Positions 59,822 to 64,000 of a stretch of DNA of 64,000 bases are shown here, in pieces. This DNA comes from Metopolophium dirhodum (lineage: Eukaryota > Arthropoda > Insecta > Hemiptera > Aphididae). The notes under the pieces were generated by a model. The model did no database searches and was not told where the DNA came from. It saw only the letters and a program-made list of their open reading frames with translations. The translations under genes were made by a program, and so were the position numbers. Location of the stretch: the NCBI RefSeq assembly GCF_019925205.1, contig NC_083567.1:3286001-3350000 (forward strand). The letters are read 5' to 3'. Numbering within the stretch: the first letter of the stretch is position 1; each line of letters opens with the position of its first letter.

Positions 59822-62800
59822 ATGGTAAGTTTTTTTAATTTTTATCCATCTTAATCCAAGCAACCGTCTGTCTATCGGCCAAAACGTTTGCAACAATAAT
59901 TTCTAACCAATTTTTTTTGTATTATGTATTACATATATTTTACATCCAACGTCGTCTGATTAAAACTCGGCGTATTCGATTTTTGGAACAATTTATATTC
60001 GTCCGTCAATCTGAATTGGATGACGCTTAACTAATTACGTTACAGTATTATAATTGAATATTCGTTGCAATCCCAATTTCGACGATCGTTCGATATTGAA
60101 AGATGTTAAAGTCCGGACGACGAACCGCAATCGATTTTCGTTAGTGTAGACTAGACGGCTTTTGTTTGGTTACTTGAAATATAATAATATATTGAAAATG
60201 ATCTAGGTACCTATGCATTTTATACATTGTAAACTGTCCGTAGGCCAGAGGTCCAAAGAAACATTTGAAGCGTTTAAACGCACCCAAAGCATGGATGTTG
60301 GACAAATTGGGAGGTGTCTTCGCCCCTCGTCCAAGCACCGGTCCACACAAACTCCGTGAATCACTGCCGTTATTGATTTTCTTGCGTAATCGTTTGAAGT
60401 ATGCACTTACTGGTGCCGAAGTCACCAAGATTGTCATGCAAAGATTAATCAAGGTTGATGGCAAAGTCCGTACCGACCCTAATTATCCAGCTGGTTTCAT
60501 GGGTATGTAACTCTTTCTATATTATATACAATCTAAAATAGCTACATTCCAGTGTATTTAATTTGTTAAACTCACCCATTTAACAAATGTTCTCCAAAGG
60601 CTAAAAGTGTATAACATAATGTAAGGTATGATCCCAGATAGATACCTACATTACTACTACATTATAATACTACATTGATTTTTGATTGATTTGGGTGGAA
60701 TTTTTTTTAACATAAATATGTTTTTGTGTTAGATACACAATTTTTCTTACTGATTTTTTGTAAAGTTTTTATTGTCATGGTTACTTATTTACAAAAATAT
60801 ATTTATGATTCATAGATTTTCCTTGTACCTAGAAGAACAAAATCAAGTAGCGTTCTATGGTTTTTTTCTTTTATTGGTATTTTGTTTTCGAGGTATTTAC
60901 AATTTTAAGTTTCTACCTATATTTAAATTTTTAATGTCAAATTAGTATTCTAGGGATCTACTCTCTATTTTTTTGTTAAAATGTATTATATACCTATTTA
61001 TTTACTCCCCAATTTACTCTTCTAAATTTTGAATATAGTTAGTATTAGTAATAAATTTCGTCCTTAGTAATAATTTCACTGATAAAACAAATAGGTATTA
61101 TATTTCAATTGCTCTCATTAATCCAATTAAGTAGGAAGGTACTATTAGATATTAAAAAAAAAAAAAAATGAAATTTACAAAATAAACAGTTGTTATTTTA
61201 TAAATGGTCACTTTAAATTTTTGTCACCTTACAATTATAATTCTCGGTTATTTCTATAATATAAAACCTTCAATTCATTGTGTATTTTATACTTTTGGAA
61301 AATAACAGTTTCAAAGTTTGGTTTGAATTTATGTTAATATTTTATAACTTATGTACCTACACTTGCCAAAAATCAATCTTGCATACATACAACATGGAAA
61401 ATCCATGTTCAGCATTCTTGTATTTTAACTTGAATAGTAGTGATTTATTTTAAAATTTAAGGTGAGAATATTAATCATGGCATATCATAGGCTTTTATTG
61501 ATTTTTCAAACATAAAGGTAGTTGTAAACTTATAAACATTTTAAAATTTGAATCTTACCTACATAGTTCTAACTTACTTTAAAATTAGAATATTATTAAA
61601 AGATTATGAAGTGCCCTAGATATTATTCTTACCTTTGGGTTTGTTGATGGTTTGTAAATTACAATATTGTATTATACTTACAAACTAACTACTGCTAAAC
61701 CCAAATTTTTTTATTTTGTATGTTTGTAAGATGGCAACAACAAGAGGACGGGGCTTTGCTTTTTCTAAAATCAGGCGTTATGATAGTAGTTTGTTTAAAT
61801 TTGATTAAAGTATTTTACAATACACATTTTTAACCAATCATAAACAATTTAATAAAATATAAAGTAATTAAAATTGAATACTAGGTTATTGTTAAATTTA
61901 ATTTTTATATTTTACAGATGTTATATCTATCCAAAAGACCAGTGAGCACTTTAGATTGATCTATGACGTGAAAGGTCGTTTCACCATTCACAGAATTACT
62001 CCTGAAGAAGCAAAAGTAATTAAATAACAAGTTATAAGTATAATTAGCTCGTTATTAATTTTCTTATTCTATTCTAGTACAAGCTGTGCAAAGTAAAGAA
62101 GGTACAGACTGGACCCAAAGGTGTGCCATTCTTAACTACTCACGATGGCCGTACTATCCGCTACCCTGACCCCAACATCAAGGTTAATGATACTATTAGA
62201 TACGATATTGCATCATCTAAAATTTTGGATCATATCCGTTTTGAAACTGGTAAGTTAAATGTTTATTTTTTACTTCAAAGAAATGTGTGTTGGTAATTGA
62301 CACCATGATTTATATTTTTAAATTTTAGGAAACTTGTGCATGATTACTGGAGGTCGCAATTTGGGGCGTGTTGGTATTGTTACCAACAGGGAAAGGCATC
62401 CAGGATCTTTTGATATTGTTCACATTAAGGATGCAAATGAACATATTTTTGCTACCCGGTAAGTTCTTTATTTTTTTTTTTTAAACTTCAGTTTCAATAT
62501 GATGTTTTTATATATTATTATCTCTTATTTTTATTTTATTACTAGAGTGATTTTTAGACATTAAGGTTTTTATTGTAGTATGTAATATGTGTGGTATATC
62601 TTGTTGGTATTTTGACTACACGTGGTTTTTGTGTATTTACTATTTTCATAATATCGTAATTCGTAAGCAAAGGTCCTCATTTGGGAGGTTAGGCCATTAT
62701 CTCCATTAACACTATTAAGATAAAAGATAGTATCTACAATAACTAGAAAAAATCAAATTTTTTTTATAAAATAATGTAATAAATTCTTAACTATTACATT

Positions 62801-63641
62801 AATTTCAGAAAATAAGTGTATTTTGGTACATATTATTTTCATGTTGACTTTCACTATCATTATTTAGTAACCTTTTTGAGAATGATTTACACCTTGAAAC
62901 TGACTGATCTTAAATATCACATGTACCTACTAAAAATAAAAATTAAATGTGCATTAAACTAAACTGATGATATTCACTATACTCTATTTCAAATAAAAGA
63001 AACCTTCGACAGTAATAATTGTGGTCTCCGTCTTACAAGCGTGTAACATTTACGCTCATCAGATCATGTTCAACTCCATTATTTTTAAAATTATGTGAAT
63101 ATTATGAAACTTGTTGGTAAGAAAATTATCTGTGTTTGTACATGGGTTTTTAACGATATACATTTTTTAGCTAGTTATGCGTACATAATAATAAGTATAA
63201 CGTAAATTAAAAATACTCATAACCAACTTTAAAAAATCCCACATAGAAACACAGATAATGTTCTTACCATACATTTTCATAATACAATATTCACTCTAAT
63301 TTTTAACCTAATGGAGCTAAACGTGATATGCTGAGCCTAAATTTGGCATGTTATGCACTTGTAAGATGGAGACAGCAAATATCTGTGTAGCATCCTCTTA
63401 ATTGCGTGCTTTGAAACCCACCATGACATGTGTCTAGCCTTGAACATTTTTAATTTATAGCTTTATTCTATTGATTAAAAAACTAATAAATTTTTTATTT
63501 TATAGGATGAACAATGTTTTTATTATTGGAAAAGGCCAAAAGAACTACATTTCTCTACCAAGGAGTAAGGGAGTTAAATTGACTATTGCCGAAGAACGTG
63601 ACAAGCGTTTGGCTGCAAAGACCAAGTCTAGCAGACGTTAA
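59822..63641 (+). CDS. RpS4: 40S ribosomal protein S4
   Basis: Structural protein of the small ribosomal subunit (eS4). Six coding exons: 59822-59824 (the ATG alone), 60244-60502, 61918-62015, 62078-62249, 62329-62458 and 63506-63641. They join in phase to 265 aa (family 261-263). The protein starts M|ARGPKKHLKRLNAPKAWML and runs through the S4 domain (LLIFLRNRLKYALTGAEV, VDGKVRTDPNYPAGFMG), the central eS4 region (RFTIHRITPEEAKYKLCKV) and the KOW module (ITGGRNLGRVGIV, REHPGSFDIV-like segment) to the basic end TKSSRR. An exon with only the start codon is common in ribosomal protein genes. AATAAA at about 63672 is the likely polyadenylation signal. Introns 2 and 5 are long; the latter holds a fold-back MITE. 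Confidence 0.96.
60503..61917. other. RpS4 intron 2
   Basis: AT-rich with no second gene. Intronic snoRNAs are often found in such introns, but I could not identify convincing C/D or H/ACA boxes. A short GC-richer patch at 61731-61790 starts with ATGGCAACAACAAGAGG and is unexplained. Confidence 0.4.
63021..63400. mobile_element. 380-bp fold-back MITE in RpS4 intron 5
   Basis: Left arm 63021-63142 and right arm about 63241-63378 are inverted copies. GTCTCCGTCTTACAAGCG pairs with CTTGTAAGATGGAGAC, AACTCCATTA with TAATGGAGCT, and GGTAAGAAAATTATCTGTG with CACAGATAATGTTCTTACC. The arms are over 100 bp with mismatches. The right end extends to GTGTAGCATCCTCTTAA. Other copies lie at 34800-34925 and 63916-64000. 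Confidence 0.8.
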
Positions 63642-63915
63642 AAGTTTGTTTTTGCATTTTCATGTGATTTGAATAAATGACTTATAAAATACAATTATGT
63701 TTTCAATTGATTTTTTGGTTGTTTTCCAAATGTTTTGTCCTAAATTCTTTGTGACTTAGGTTTCTTATGGTCTATAATTTGTAGTACTTTTCATTAACTA
63801 CTGTTTTTCTTACAGTGACATTTTGTATATTAAATATAAATTTTATAGGACCATTATTTCTTTTTAAGTCAATAGGTAATAGTTACTTACATTTAATGTA
63901 ATTGTTTAAAAGTGC
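63642..63915. other. 3' flank of RpS4
   Basis: 3' UTR with AATAAA near 63672, then AT-rich sequence without visible features. Confidence 0.5.
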
Positions 63916-64000
63916 ACTACATCCGCATGCGTTTTAACTGTCTTATAAACACATAACATGGCAAAATAGCAATTTAATTATATGCTCAGCAGATCACGTT
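63916..64000 (-). mobile_element. fold-back MITE copy cut by the window edge
   Basis: CTGTCTTATAAACACATAAC, CATGGCAAAAT and GCTCAGCAGATCACGTT match, in inverted orientation, the arm at 63320-63380 and the copy at 34800. The rest lies outside the window. Confidence 0.6.

Noticed and set aside
60141..60464. Minus-strand frames over RpS4 exon 2
   Set aside because: Antisense shadow of a highly conserved ribosomal protein exon.
61731..61805. Short ATG frame (MATTRGRGFAFSKIRR) in RpS4 intron 2
   Set aside because: Only about 25 codons, no splice support, no known function. A snoRNA was considered, but no clear box motifs were found.
62960..63080. Possible C/D snoRNA (CTGATGA near 62965)
   Set aside because: No matching D box or terminal stem, and the region overlaps the fold-back MITE arm.
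1..64000. CRISPR arrays, operons, bacterial promoters, tRNA genes
   Set aside because: The sequence is eukaryotic with spliced genes. No regularly spaced repeats or tRNA T-loop boxes were seen.

Overview
The window is animal nuclear DNA. It is AT-rich, its genes have many introns with GT/AG borders, and it is littered with small transposons. The protein set (PLC-gamma, AP-2 sigma, an RR-type cuticular protein, ATP synthase f, RpS4) indicates an insect. The repeat families, and a KRBA2-like integrase gene, look like an aphid or close hemipteran; that placement is inference from memory, not a search.

Layout. 0.3-0.7 kb holds a minus-strand non-coding RNA gene that I read as RNase MRP RNA, with a TATA box, a 13-bp closing helix and a Pol III T-run. 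3.9-4.2 kb holds the first coding exon of a DNAJC22/wurst-like TM2 protein. 4.7-11 kb is gene-free. 11064-15434 is an apparently complete P-element-like transposon: 28-bp terminal inverted repeats, a perfect 9-bp flanking repeat, subterminal repeats built on TGACGTCA, and a spliced THAP-transposase of about 898 aa. It sits about 270 bp upstream of the start codon of PLC-gamma.

PLC-gamma (small wing) runs from 15703 to 39890 in 20 coding exons that join in frame to 1217 aa. Two antisense genes are nested in its introns: an intronless AP-2 sigma subunit (20870-21298) and a three-exon RR cuticular protein with a TATA/Inr promoter (25594-30813). The large PLC-gamma intron 13 also carries a stack of nested transposons.

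After a palindrome-rich stretch (42.4-44.4 kb) come ATP synthase subunit f (44613-45765), a minus-strand ZNF839-like zinc-finger/AT-hook protein of ten coding exons (48468-52755), and, divergently from it across about 260 bp, SPAG7 (53015-57133). SPAG7 intron 1 contains a complete KRBA2-like, integrase-derived gene whose second catalytic Asp is replaced by Val. A 5'-truncated jockey-like LINE with a poly(A) tail and target-site duplication lies at 58.8-59.2 kb. Ribosomal protein S4 (59822-63641) closes the window, with a fold-back MITE in its last intron and another copy at the window edge.

Most genes are housekeeping or signalling genes with no evident pathway link. The notable features are nested genes, transposon-derived genes and the P-like element beside a promoter. 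Exon joins were checked by hand for phase. Family assignments rest on motif recognition only.
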